Translations under genes and position numbers: made by a program
Assembly (NCBI GenBank): GCA_028751875.1
Contig: CM054141.1
Coordinates: forward strand, 66,769,248 to 66,833,247
Reading direction: 5' to 3'
DNA length: 64,000 bases
DNA from: Rapana venosa
Lineage: Eukaryota > Mollusca > Gastropoda > Neogastropoda > Muricidae
The notes under the pieces: generated by a model
Database searches by the model: none
What the model was told of the DNA's origin: nothing
What the model saw: only the letters and a program-made list of their open reading frames with translations
In this document: positions 49,001 through 55,340 of the stretch, one piece after another
Position numbering within the stretch: position 1 is the first letter of the stretch
Layout of the letters: the number at the start of each line of letters is the position of its first letter

Positions 49001-50190
49001 TCTGTCTCTCTCTCTCTGTCTGTCTCTCTCTCTCTCTCTCTTTCCTTCTCCCCCCCTCTCTCTCTCTCTCACAGATGCAGGACAGGCATTGATACAAGTT
49101 ACGCACACAAGTTGACGCTATTTAAAAGACTGTAAATCTGTCATTTGTTTCTGGTGTACAGAGTAGTGGGGCAAAAAACACCAGATTTCCTTTGATCAGT
49201 CTTGTTAGAGTTTCATTGTCCCTGAGAATTTCCTCAGATTACGTTGTTTTGGATTGTAAGCTTACTGTGTGATATTGAAATTATGAATTCCTCATATTGA
49301 TATGAGAGAAGTAACAACTGTTTGCATTAGATTCCCCCTTGGGGACGGGATAGCTCAGTGGCTGGAGCACTCACTTTCCCCCAGCTAAGGTTAAGCAGCA
49401 TCAAGCGCAGTTACCAGTTGGATGGGTGACCGTTTGCGCACCTTGGCTCCAGTACAGTCCCCCAGTTCACCCAGCTGTAAATGAGTACCTGCCTCTTTAG
49501 GGTCAGGAAAGGTAAAGCAGCAAGGGAGAGGAGATGGGCATCATCCTCAATATGCTGGCCCCTTGAGAAGTTGAGGTCTCTGATGCCTCACTCCCCTATG
49601 ACCACCTAGGTTATGGGACACCTTTACCTTTTTTTTTTTAACCCCCAAGGGGATGCCAGGGGTCTGTCAGTAAAAATAGCATTCCCCCTTCCGAAAATTT
49701 TGCGCTAGAAATTCTCTCTTTTCTATCACTCTTTGTTTCTACTTTGTTCCTTTTCTTCCTGTCATTTCCTTCTTGTCTTTTTTCTGCCTTTTTTCCAGAA
49801 AGACTTAAAAGATAACAGTTCTCTCCCATGGAGAAGTTGGATGCCCTAGGCCTGACTTGTCAGGCGCTTAACGGCAGCACGGTGCATTTTTGCTTGTATA
49901 ACAGACAACTATAATTGGTGTCTGAGCTTTTGACGAAGAAGATGATTTCATATATATGTCTTCATGTGTTTGCACATGCATGTGGATGGTGTGTGTGTGT
50001 GCGTATGTGTGTGTGTGTGTGTGTGAATGCATGTGTATGTGTGCATATGTTCATTTGTGTGCATGCATGTGTGCAGATTGAGACGGAGAGTCACAAAAAG
50101 GTGCTGGCCAATTTGGAGAAGATCACTCAGGACTACCAGCAGATGAAGCAAGAGAATGCCACTCTCATGGCCAAACTCAAACAGAAATAA
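28007..50190 (+). CDS. CCDC22: CCDC22 orthologue, complete, 16 coding exons
   Basis: Coding exons are 28007-28056, 30566-30737, 32261-32396, 33514-33644, 34125-34209, 34478-34647, 35596-35802, 37379-37438, 38054-38293, 38647-38763, 43734-43835, 45129-45236, 45711-45806, 47538-47597, 48561-48635 and 50077-50190. They join without a stop into 1,923 nt, 640 residues; human CCDC22 is about 627. All introns are GT..AG. Recognisable stretches include [16 protein letters not shown] at the N-terminus, [70 protein letters not shown] and [10 protein letters not shown]. Residues 1 to about 130 form the CH-like NN-CH domain; from about 320 to the end the protein is heptad-rich and highly charged. By family knowledge it is a scaffold with CCDC93 and COMMD proteins in the CCC/Commander complex, which recycles endosomal cargo with retriever and WASH. 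The start has A at -3 and G at +4. Phases are mixed up to exon 6, and exons 7 to 15 are all symmetric phase 0. Confidence 0.97.
29184..29300 (+). repeat. (GT)n microsatellite, CCDC22 intron 1
   Basis: About 115 bp of GT with sparse interruptions. A shorter GT block also lies at 28896-28930. Both are in intron 1. Confidence 0.96.
29302..29648 (-). mobile_element. SINE family B copy in CCDC22 intron 1
   Basis: Reverse orientation, near full length: tail tgaggataatggaataaac, middle aaaaggtggaacaggttttg and tcaactccagggggaaaatcccc, head ttctaaccaccaggttat. The B-box side reads ccaagactcaaacctaggc. Confidence 0.85.
29760..30420 (-). mobile_element. L2/CR1-type LINE 3' end in CCDC22 intron 1
   Basis: The minus strand encodes [14 protein letters not shown], then [20 protein letters not shown], then [20 protein letters not shown] and [24 protein letters not shown] is the C-terminal signature of L2/CR1-like reverse transcriptases. 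Downstream on the minus strand an (AC)n lies at 29980-30020 and the element ends gcgctatataagttccattt plus (ATT)n at about 29765. One frame change is seen near 30250. Confidence 0.8.
30566..30737 (+). CDS. CCDC22: CCDC22 coding exon 2 (residues 17-74)
   Basis: The acceptor is gaccacag|TGACC and the donor TCCAG|GTATGG. It encodes most of the CH-like fold, including [18 protein letters not shown] and [12 protein letters not shown], both close to the vertebrate protein. The acceptor has little upstream pyrimidine. Confidence 0.95.
31276..31578 (+). mobile_element. LINE C-terminal remnant in CCDC22 intron 2
   Basis: A 100-codon frame reads [43 protein letters not shown] and ends shortly after [10 protein letters not shown]. 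The pattern LI(L/I)LGKQFIY.C......P....F...LK...IE..IA is the usual end of L1/Tx1-like reverse-transcriptase ORFs. The (GT/AT)-free flanks give no element borders. Confidence 0.6.
32261..32396 (+). CDS. CCDC22: CCDC22 coding exon 3 (residues 75-120)
   Basis: The acceptor is gttgttcag|GAAATG and the donor CCATGG|GTGAGC. It encodes the end of the CH-like domain ([29 protein letters not shown]). It leaves phase 1, completed as Gly with exon 4. Confidence 0.95.
32701..32777 (+). repeat. (AC)n microsatellite, CCDC22 intron 3
   Basis: About 75 bp of AC with a few AT steps, in intron 3 just after exon 3. The intron also has GT tracts at 33428-33465, so complementary repeats face each other within one transcript. 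Confidence 0.96.
33190..33325 (+). repeat. Family G tail with (ATT)n
   Basis: gcgctttgatttgtctttgc, then aagatatagtgctatataaattcca, then ATT/ATC trinucleotides at 33254-33323. This equals the 3' end of the L2/CR1-type LINE at 29765-29830 in opposite orientation. Confidence 0.8.
33514..33644 (+). CDS. CCDC22: CCDC22 coding exon 4 (residues 120-163)
   Basis: The acceptor is gtctacag|GTTCTT and the donor AGAGAG|GTTTGT. It encodes the linker with the conserved [10 protein letters not shown] segment, equivalent to LALPWVPPHL in human. Confidence 0.95.
34125..34209 (+). CDS. CCDC22: CCDC22 coding exon 5 (residues 164-192)
   Basis: The acceptor is tactacag|GGGGTG and the donor CCAAAG|GTCAGC. It encodes a linker segment containing [13 protein letters not shown], which aligns with FHASRLVVPEL of human. 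It leaves phase 1. Confidence 0.9.
34228..34376 (+). repeat. (GT)n tracts, CCDC22 intron 5
   Basis: Interrupted GT repeats fill most of the 268-bp intron 5 right after the exon 5 donor. Confidence 0.93.
34478..34647 (+). CDS. CCDC22: CCDC22 coding exon 6 (residues 192-248)
   Basis: The acceptor is gatttcag|AACAG and the donor AAAAG|GTATGG. It encodes the central linker, with [18 protein letters not shown] near its end. Length and phase match both neighbours. Confidence 0.93.
35205..35575 (-). mobile_element. SINE family C copy, full length, ending next to exon 7
   Basis: Reverse orientation: tail ttttgttcctcggatagagc at 35212, middle catatgcgactgtttttgccc and cacctgggagattgaaac, head ggtcttaaccgctacagcgtcc at 35552-35573, with the reversed B box gagattcgaaccc at about 35504. 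It ends about 20 bp before the exon 7 acceptor. Confidence 0.88.
35596..35802 (+). CDS. CCDC22: CCDC22 coding exon 7 (residues 249-317)
   Basis: The acceptor is taatttcag|GATTAC and the donor GGCAAG|GTGAGA. It encodes a basic helix ([18 protein letters not shown]) and ends with the conserved [15 protein letters not shown] motif. A minus-strand SINE head lies only about 20 bp upstream. Confidence 0.95.
35815..36220 (+). repeat. G-rich minisatellite (acaaggtgggtgggtgtggg) and (GT)n in CCDC22 intron 7
   Basis: Five or more units of about 35 bp, acaaggtgggtgggtgtggg plus tatgtgtatgtgtat, at 35830-36035, then GT repeat with two more partial units to 36190. Runs of GGTGGGTGGGTGTGGG could form G-quadruplexes in DNA or in the transcript. 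The frames on both strands are repeat shadows. Confidence 0.96.
36225..36265 (+). repeat. Hairpin motif J, copy 2
   Basis: cttcgagtttaggtctgttc, then actcaaaatgatattagatg. It is diverged but aligned over its full length with copies 1 and 3, and directly follows a GT/GTT tract. Confidence 0.65.
36324..36620 (-). mobile_element. SINE family A copy in CCDC22 intron 7
   Basis: Reverse orientation and complete: tail aaaggtaaaggtaaaggagtccc at 36325, head accactgagctaccccgtccc at 36600-36620. It lies between motif J copies 2 and 3. Confidence 0.92.
36808..36852 (+). repeat. Hairpin motif J, copy 3
   Basis: GTGTCTTCAATTTTACGTC, then TGTTCACTTAAAGTGATATT, then AGACGA. The TCACTT-A-AAGTGA arms are perfect, and GTCT/AGAC make an outer pair. 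GT repeats touch both ends. Confidence 0.8.
37220..37378 (+). repeat. GT/GTTGT-rich tract directly before exon 8
   Basis: GTGT, TTGTG and TATGTTGTGGTG repeats run without a break into the exon 8 acceptor (gtgttcag). No normal pyrimidine tract is present. Confidence 0.9.
37379..37438 (+). CDS. CCDC22: CCDC22 coding exon 8 (residues 318-337)
   Basis: A 60-nt symmetric exon encoding 20 residues from DEEKAMAQ to KDTEE. The acceptor is a GT run ending gtgttcag|GATGAG and the donor is GAAGAG|GTCAGT. This is the least conserved part of the protein, and skipping it would keep the frame. Confidence 0.85.
37527..37697 (+). repeat. (CT)n and (AC)35 tracts, CCDC22 intron 8
   Basis: CT repeats at about 37529-37560 and a perfect AC repeat at 37627-37697, in the intron between exons 8 and 9. 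The AC tract is complementary to GT tracts in introns 7 and 9. Confidence 0.97.
37767..38037 (+). repeat. GATT/GACT/GATCAACT repeat before exon 9
   Basis: About 270 bp built from TGATTGAC, TGACTGATCAAC and close variants. Nearly every unit contains CTGAC, CTGAT or CTAAC-like branch-point words. It stops 16 bp before exon 9. Confidence 0.95.
38054..38293 (+). CDS. CCDC22: CCDC22 coding exon 9 (residues 338-417)
   Basis: The acceptor is actgccag|GAGACG and the donor TTACAG|GTATGT. It begins the long coiled coil ([19 protein letters not shown]) and ends with [15 protein letters not shown], a strongly conserved CCDC22 segment. Confidence 0.96.
38305..38585 (+). repeat. (GT)n and GGTGGTGTGCGTG repeats, CCDC22 intron 9
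   Basis: GT-rich repeats with recurrent ggtgaaggtggtggtgtgcgtg units fill most of the 353-bp intron 9. Confidence 0.95.
38647..38763 (+). CDS. CCDC22: CCDC22 coding exon 10 (residues 418-456)
   Basis: The acceptor is tgtttcag|GCGGTG and the donor AGAGAG|GTCAGT. It encodes [19 protein letters not shown], a CCDC22 signature. The 4,970-bp intron that follows begins almost at once with a 2.85-kb tandem array. Confidence 0.96.
38767..41620 (+). repeat. 2.85-kb tandem array (TGTACTGTACTG type), CCDC22 intron 10
   Basis: The array starts 4 bp after the exon 10 donor. Units of about 35-45 bp combine ctctgtactgtactgtactg with tgtctcttgtgtgtg; variants carry tgtttcttggtgtg and ctgtagtgtactgtg. A homogenised 22-25 bp sub-array lies at about 41215-41345 and 41400-41560. 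It opens very long frames on both strands (over 300 codons), which are repeat shadows and not genes. Confidence 0.98.
41690..41853 (+). mobile_element. SINE family E copy with internal deletion, CCDC22 intron 10
   Basis: Head ggtctagaggtattgcacctgc, degenerate B box gggatcgattcacg, then directly the 3' part tggctctgctcttaaggcg to ctgctgcgacttaaa. The middle (ggttcttttacg block) is missing. Confidence 0.7.
41857..42125 (+). repeat. AATAC/AATGC pentamer array, CCDC22 intron 10
   Basis: About 50 units of TACAA, TGCAA and TCAATGCAA, becoming irregular after 42040. It begins where the SINE E tail ends, so it may have grown from the SINE's A-rich 3' end. Confidence 0.95.
42395..42575 (-). mobile_element. 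SINE B 3' fragment and family G tail
   Basis: 42400-42470 matches family B in reverse (gaggataatggaataagcac). 42505-42571 is gcgcttcgatttgt..cagcgctatataaattcca followed by (ATT)n, the family G tail, which reads on the + strand. Confidence 0.65.
42740..43250 (+). repeat. (AC)n blocks, CCDC22 intron 10
   Basis: AC/CACG repeats at about 42745-42830, 42951-43027 and 43130-43250. These are dinucleotide shadows in every frame. Confidence 0.94.
43388..43505 (+). repeat. CT-rich tract, CCDC22 intron 10
   Basis: CTCTCTC with CCCTCC units, a polypyrimidine run about 230 bp before exon 11. Confidence 0.93.
43734..43835 (+). CDS. CCDC22: CCDC22 coding exon 11 (residues 457-490)
   Basis: The acceptor is ttgttgcag|TCAGAG and the donor CAGCTG|GTGGGT. 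It encodes coiled coil ([20 protein letters not shown]). A pyrimidine TTCTC-type repeat follows the donor. Confidence 0.94.
43870..44195 (+). repeat. TTCTC/TCCTC pyrimidine array, CCDC22 intron 11
   Basis: About 320 bp of nearly pure pyrimidine starting 35 bp after the exon 11 donor. Mirror-symmetric pyrimidine tracts like this can form triplex DNA. Serine/leucine frames here are shadows. Confidence 0.96.
44490..44790 (-). mobile_element. Family D element, reverse copy, CCDC22 intron 11
   Basis: In reverse: ttctttgtcaaacgctcagacagc (tail), gacaagtcaggcccagctcatcc, gagagaattctcac, gaagaaaaggaacaaggcag. It lines up with 49640-49940. Confidence 0.75.
45129..45236 (+). CDS. CCDC22: CCDC22 coding exon 12 (residues 491-526)
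   Basis: The acceptor is ctgttgcag|CAAATG and the donor GACCGG|GTATTT. It encodes [20 protein letters not shown], matching VSRLAYTQRILEIVGNIRKQ of human. Confidence 0.95.
45711..45806 (+). CDS. CCDC22: CCDC22 coding exon 13 (residues 527-558)
   Basis: The acceptor is a GT run ending gtgtgcag|ATTTTG; the donor is TTCAGG|GTAAGG. It encodes [19 protein letters not shown], the best conserved block of the family. Confidence 0.97.
46145..46186 (+). repeat. Short tandem duplication, CCDC22 intron 13
   Basis: gcgcataaatgcatatttac occurs twice about 27 bp apart, separated by aaccagca. Confidence 0.85.
47538..47597 (+). CDS. CCDC22: CCDC22 coding exon 14 (residues 559-578)
   Basis: The acceptor is tttgtgcag|GATGCC and the donor CATGAG|GTGAGT. 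It encodes [20 protein letters not shown], matching DAKKDDAVRKAYKYLAALHE of human. Confidence 0.97.
47669..47950 (+). mobile_element. SINE family A copy, CCDC22 intron 14
   Basis: Diverged head atggctcagtgatcacagc, then gggtacctgctctctctagg and ggttatgagacacttttac. More worn than the copies at 5479 and 49341. Confidence 0.8.
48030..48405 (-). mobile_element. SINE family C tail cut by GT repeat, CCDC22 intron 14
   Basis: 48040-48160 matches the C tail in reverse (ctttggctagagctcggaag, gatgagattttgc). ACAT repeats follow at 48205-48237, then cactggcaggtgtgcactttaag of the C middle, which ends in a GT/GTAT run (48300-48403). Confidence 0.7.
48561..48635 (+). CDS. CCDC22: CCDC22 coding exon 15 (residues 579-603)
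   Basis: The acceptor gtgtgaacag|AACTGT follows a short GT run; the donor is GATCAG|GTCAGC. It encodes [19 protein letters not shown] and continues the coiled coil. Confidence 0.96.
48940..49075 (+). repeat. CT-rich tract, CCDC22 intron 15
   Basis: CT, CTTT and CCCT pyrimidine repeats. The arginine/glutamate minus frames are shadows. Confidence 0.95.
49341..49632 (+). mobile_element. SINE family A copy, full length, CCDC22 intron 15
   Basis: Head ggggacgggatagctcagtgg, middle gttaccagttggatgggtgacc and ggtcaggaaaggtaaagcag, tail gttatgggacacctttacc plus a T run. It is followed directly by family D. Confidence 0.93.
49640..49945 (+). mobile_element. Family D element, uninterrupted, CCDC22 intron 15
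   Basis: Starts acccccaaggggatgccagg. Middle tttgttcc-type pyrimidines, then aaagacttaaaagataacag and cctgacttgtcaggcgc. Tail ggtgtctgagcttttgacgaagaag, shared with the LINE end at 9419-9815. No tRNA-like head was seen. Confidence 0.8.
50077..50190 (+). CDS. CCDC22: CCDC22 last coding exon 16 (residues 604-640, stop TAA)
   Basis: The acceptor is a GT-rich run ending gtgtgcag|ATTGAG. It encodes the conserved C-terminal helix with [19 protein letters not shown] and ends KQK-stop. Three AATAAA signals follow within about 200 bp. Confidence 0.97.
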   Translation: METESHKKVLANLEKITQDYQQMKQENATLMAKLKQK

Positions 50191-50285
50191 CCTCCCCTGC
50201 TTGCTGAACCTGACTGAGAATCAAATGAAAGAAGATGATTCCTCTCTTTAACAAAAAATGAGAGGTCGTTGAGGAATTGTCAGGA

Positions 50286-50392
50286 AATAAAAGAACAAAC
50301 AATTGAAAGAGAAAAAGACAAAAAGTGAATAAACACCAGAAATGAACAAAACTCAAACCCAACTCATCGGTCAACAACTATACCAGAATAAA
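50286..50392 (+). promoter_or_regulatory. CCDC22 polyadenylation signal candidates
   Basis: Three AATAAA hexamers lie at 50286-50291, 50328-50333 and 50387-50392, within 100-200 bp of the stop codon. Which one is used cannot be told without transcript ends. Sequence between stop and signals is A-rich with no reading frame. Confidence 0.6.
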
Positions 50393-50433
50393 AATTTGTT
50401 TGGCACTGTCCTTCATTTGTGGTTATGATAAAA

Positions 50434-50662
50434 CATACTGAAAACAGTATGTAATATGCGAGTTTAGGAGAAAATGTGCATGTATACATTATTTGTGAGG
50501 GATGTAATGGTAGTTTTCAAGATTACAAGGACCTTCCCCCCCCTTCCCACCATACTGAAAACAGTATGTAATATGTGAGTTTAGAAGAAAATGTGCATCT
50601 ATACATTATTTGTGAGGGATGTAATGGTAGTTTTCAAGATTACAAGGACCCCCCCTCCCTCC
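50434..50662 (+). repeat. 117-bp tandem duplication downstream of CCDC22
   Basis: A segment starting catactgaaaacagtatg at 50434 is repeated almost exactly from 50551 (period 117 bp). Each copy opens with the inverted repeat TACTG-AAAA-CAGTA and ends in a C-rich run of different length. The few differences (for example tgcg/tgtg, catgt/catct) suggest a fairly recent duplication. Confidence 0.9.
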
Positions 50663-52480
50663 AAAAACAAAAAAACCCTGAGTGAATTAACAGGACAGAT
50701 ATGGTGTGATTTTTCAGGTGAGAATTCTAAGTTAAAAAAAAATTGTACTGTTATAATCATGAACCCAAAAGCTAGAGGAGAAAATAGGACAACTGTCCTC
50801 AATACTTTGATCAGTGTGGATGCACATATTTTTGACTTATGGTTGTGATGCTGTGGTTATGATGATGGTGTGGTATGCGTCACACGATGCTGTGGGATCA
50901 AAAGTATGGTTGCAGTCTATGTCACAACACATTCCTTACTGTCCCCCTAGGATGGTATATTCTGTGATGGTGTATGTCCTTAGTGCATGGGGATAGTCCA
51001 TAGGATTATGTCCTGAAACCGGCATTGGCTTGCAGTTTGGTAGGGCAGTAAGGGAGAGAATAACTGATAAGGTGAATTTGACTTTTTGTTTTTGAGAAGG
51101 AGAATTTGAAAATTATCATGAAATCTGCTGCCAAATCTGCTGAAATAAAGTAAGATATTTGTTTCATTCTTATATAAAAGTAAGACGCAAGAGAGTTTAC
51201 AGTTTGGGTTTGAAATGTGTGAAAAACTATAAACAGAAGTATGTTCAAACCACGAGATATTGAGTAATGGGTGTAACAGGAGAACCATGTCATTGCTCAT
51301 GAGGGGGAGAAAACTTGCATGTTGAGCTGTAAACTTTGGCTGATAACTAACTCAGTGTACATTGCACTGAATCCGTGGGCATTGGGGTGTGTGGCTGTTC
51401 ATGTACACCTATAAACCACAAGGTATCCAGGAGTGTGTGAACAGAGCTTCGAAGCACAGCATTAGCTCTGTTCAGTGCTAGTGCTAGTCTAGTCTTTACT
51501 AGGAAAATACTCCATGGCCCTGACTGAGCCTTTCACTTGCCATACCTCTGCATGCTGTGGGAAGTCTGGCAATGTCATGTGATATGGGCTGTCATGGGCA
51601 TGGTGGTCAGTATTGGAGTCTACCCTCCCCCCTTTTTGAGGTAGAGGTTGGGGGGGGGGGGGGGGGGCATGCTTCATTTTGTATTCTATGCTACTGCTTT
51701 TTGTGTGTGCTGGTGTTGCCACTGCTGTTCATTTGATTTTCACATTTTCAGTAGTTTTGTTTTGTCTCATCAACTGGCTTTATGAATGTTACCAGAGTCA
51801 TGGACCTTAGTCATAGAATCTGAATTGTCTTCCATATGTCATTTAATTTGCAGATTCAGAACAAAACTTTTAAAGTTAAGTTTGGGCCAGGATGATATTT
51901 CATCATGTTGTCAGCTAGAAAATCACTCATATTTTGTTGTCTCCTTTGCTATTTAACATTGAATGTGAAATTAAACCCATGCCAAAATTTATACTACAAT
52001 TCACTTTGATGTTTTTGTGTTTTCATTTTTGAGTTCAGTACAAGAATAAGAACTAAGGGAAATGTTTGAAAAGGTTGGTTTGATCCCAGCATAAAGATAA
52101 TAATTTAACTAGAGAGGAAAACTTAAAGGAAAGATGGAAGGGGGGAGAAGGTTAGACAAGGCTTTAGAGTCCATTATGACAAAGTTGAGAGGAGAAGAAT
52201 GGAAGTGTGGATATCTAGAGCTATGTGAAAATGACTTTGGGTACACAGAAGAACACAAAGCAAAAAATAAAGCAGAAATGGACAGAATTATCTGGCTTAT
52301 AATCCTGAATTCATTGTTTCCTGACACTTCCACTTGAGACTGAAGAGCACCTTCTCACCGGTGGTACAACAGAGAATTTAGAGAGTATTGACAAATATTT
52401 AAGTTCTGTTGGCAAGAACACATATTTAAGTTGGATATATTGACTTACTTTTCAGGGTGTTTTTTTCCCTTTAAAAAACA
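50663..52480. other. CCDC22 to MCTS1 intergenic DNA, no gene seen
   Basis: Mostly unique DNA with short frames only. A G run of about 18 lies at 51650-51667. I found no exon-like or RNA-gene sequence here. Confidence 0.5.
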
Positions 52481-52484
52481 AATT

Positions 52485-52760
52485 TTCTGCCAGAGTTCCA
52501 AGGCTTGCCCATGGAGAGATTTTGCGTATGCGACCATTTTTGTCCACCATGAAGGAAGCAGCATTCCGACATCAGGGATGACGCCTACACACGACACCAA
52601 TGTGCATGGGCTTTTAGACATTCTGTCATCCATTCCTACTGGCATGCAACTGCCTAATCTTCCGAAACTTGGAGCGGACTTCAATTTGTGTGCAATATGT
52701 TCTGTGTTCATTCGCACAGGGGAGCTCAGTTTATAGTTTCATCCAGAGGACTACTTTTCA
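52485..52760 (-). mobile_element. Composite of SINE C tail and SINE B
   Basis: 52490-52580 is the C tail in reverse (gccagagttccaaggcttgc, gagattttgcgtatgcgacc). 52620-52760 is family B in reverse (tctgtcatccattcctactgg, tttatagtttcatccagagg). Same order as 12195-12585. Confidence 0.65.
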
Positions 52761-52779
52761 GTTTGAATAATGAGAGAAA

Positions 52780-53282
52780 ATAAAAACACGCTACTAACAG
52801 CAAACTCTGCCTCCCTCTGTTTGTCTCAGTCTCACAGCCGTAGACAGCTCCTTCTATCACAGCCTTGCAGGTGGCAGGAGCTGTTTAGCTCTAAACGCCT
52901 TGAGGCCACTGACTGGAAGAGGCCCTGTTTTGCTGGTGGACATGTGTGGGTGAAGTTGGCAACTTGTGAAAAATGATTATATGTGAGACTGATGAAGTGA
53001 TTTGTTGTGTTTTGCTAAAGTCAGCAGAGTTTAAGAGCCTTACAGCGTAATGAAGCACAGTTTTGTTACAATATTTAAAAGTCATAGCACACATTTATTT
53101 AGTGTGAAGAAAAAGTGAAAGATAAAGAACAATTATTGATTTTGTTAGAAAGTACACATGGTGTACAGAAAAGTTTTTTTATGGGAATTTTTTTCCCTGA
53201 GATTCACTTTTTTCAAGTTGACAAAATAATTATCCACTTTTTTTGCTCCTTACTATTGCTTGTATCAGTGATGTGCTGATTG

Positions 53283-53325
<43 letters not shown>

Positions 53326-54890
53326 CATCAGTTCCATAGATGCTACTGAAATACTTCAGTAGTGTTTTAAATTATTTCATGGATGATTTCACGGTTTTAT
53401 TGTGTGTGTATATGTCTACTGTATGTTTGTTTGGATATGTGTGTTTGTGCATGTGAGTGTGTGTGTATTTGTGTGTGTGTGTGCTAATACATGAACGTTT
53501 CTGTAAAATTGATCCAATCCAAAAGTGCAATGTATATATTATATGAAGAAGAGAAAGAATGAGAGGGCAGTTTTGTTACGTTTCAATGTGTTCATATGTT
53601 TCATTTTCTGAGATGTTAAAGAAAGAGAGAGAGAGAAAAGAAAACAAAAGTGAACCAAGTGATGATCGTTGTGTATGACATGCCTTATTCAGGAGATAAA
53701 AGGCCAGTTTATTTTTTAGGCAAAGATAAACAGGGTTTATTGAGAACAGCAATGTGAGGAAACCAAGTGGAAAGTCATGGACAACTGTTGATGTTTCTCC
53801 AACACACACATCTCTTAGTTTATAGCACCACTTCCCTGCTGGTGAATTATCTTCCCTTCCCCCAACACATGCACAAATGCACTTCTGTGCACGCATGTAC
53901 ACACACACACATAACACAACACAACATAACACAACACACACACACACAACACTGACGCAGCCCCCACCCCCCACCCAATTTGTGAGGAGACATAAAATAA
54001 CACACACACATATGCACACACCTTTCGTTTGTTGCATTATGGATGTGTCTGTTCTTGCAATGATCCTTTTCTTTTCTAAAATATTATTCATTCCATGATA
54101 TATAATGAATGAGAAAGAGACATTCAGGTCCTTTTTTATGCTCTTATGATAATAGGGCACATTCCTTTTCAAAATCGGAAAAAGTTCATGAAAAGTGTGC
54201 TCCAGAATGCATGTCAGATTGTATTTTTTCTGTTCACTCATCACTGGAATTCATCCAGTTTTATTTAGAGATGAGCATAGCTCAGACGTTTTTTGTTTTT
54301 GTTTTATTTCCTAAGCATTGCTTTGTGCATTTAAAATGACACGACTTTGTGTTATGCCATTGTCTTAACCTCATATCTTGAACTCATTATAAACAGGGTT
54401 TTGATTGCTTCTGATAGATAGATAGTTTAGCCCAGATCTATCAGATCTTATTTATGATCAGTAGCAAAGTAAGCAGTTTGTGTACATGGCTTGGTTAAAA
54501 GAATGGTCCTGTTGTTGTGGTTGTGCCTGAATGCACCTGTGGACACTCTAGAGGCCTTGAACTATATCATGCAAGCATGAGCAGCGCTTTATGCTTTGCT
54601 GAAAAATACCCCCCAAAATTGCTTTTAGTTAAAACATGTATAGATCTGTATGATTTCTTTCTTATAAAAGTAACAACAAACTTACCCATGTAACTCATAG
54701 GATCTGAAGAAAACCTGTTTACATTTTGTCAGAAGAATGGAATATTTTGGTATTATTATCATTTTACTTTGGAAAAAATCTACACTTTAGATAGAAGCAA
54801 AAATACCCAAACAAACCTGGTTATGTATGTGGATGATTTACAAACCAAGAGGTACATAAGGAACATGTGCTACATTCGCTATATTATCTG
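52780..54890. other. Intergenic DNA, no gene seen
   Basis: Contains a (TA)n run at 53289-53321, GT-rich stretches at 53400-53485, and an ACAC/AACAC repeat at 53898-53950. The 222-codon minus frame at 53576-54244 crosses the repeat and shows no motif. Confidence 0.5.
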
Positions 54891-54894
54891 AGTA

Positions 54895-55135
54895 AATGTT
54901 ATTTATTTCTTTTCTTATTTTATTCTTTTATATCGAGGATAGTGGAATAAGCACTTATGTGCTTTTTTACGTCCAGTCCCCGTGTGTATGCGGTTTTGTA
55001 AATTGCCATCTGTTCCCACCGGCACACAATGGCCTACTCTTACGAAAAGCCGAACAGGATTTAATGTGTGTGCAAGATGTGTGTGTGTCTGCTGCAGGTT
55101 TTATGATACCAACTGCCCATAGTGTTAGGTAATGT
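54895..55135 (-). mobile_element. SINE family B copy, head missing
   Basis: Reverse orientation: tatcgaggatagtggaataagc, ccccgtgtgtatgcggttttg, catctgttcccaccggcacac, gaacaggatttaatgtgtgtgc. Confidence 0.8.
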
Positions 55136-55340
55136 TATGATGTATAACTGTTTTATGATATGTTGATTTTAGTGATTTGTGTGTGCATGTGTTCAAATGA
55201 ACAGTTGTCAGATGTGCATGTTCCCATTATCAGTCCTACCGACACAATAAAGATGATGAAACCATGCTGTTTATTTCCAATTGGTGTGTTTGCGGGAACT
55301 AGCTGTGTGATGGTTTTTTTTCTTTTTCAAACATCAACTA

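Noticed and set aside
53576..54244. 222-codon minus-strand frame
   Set aside because: It crosses an AC-rich repeat, has no recognisable motif, and has no splice or promoter context.
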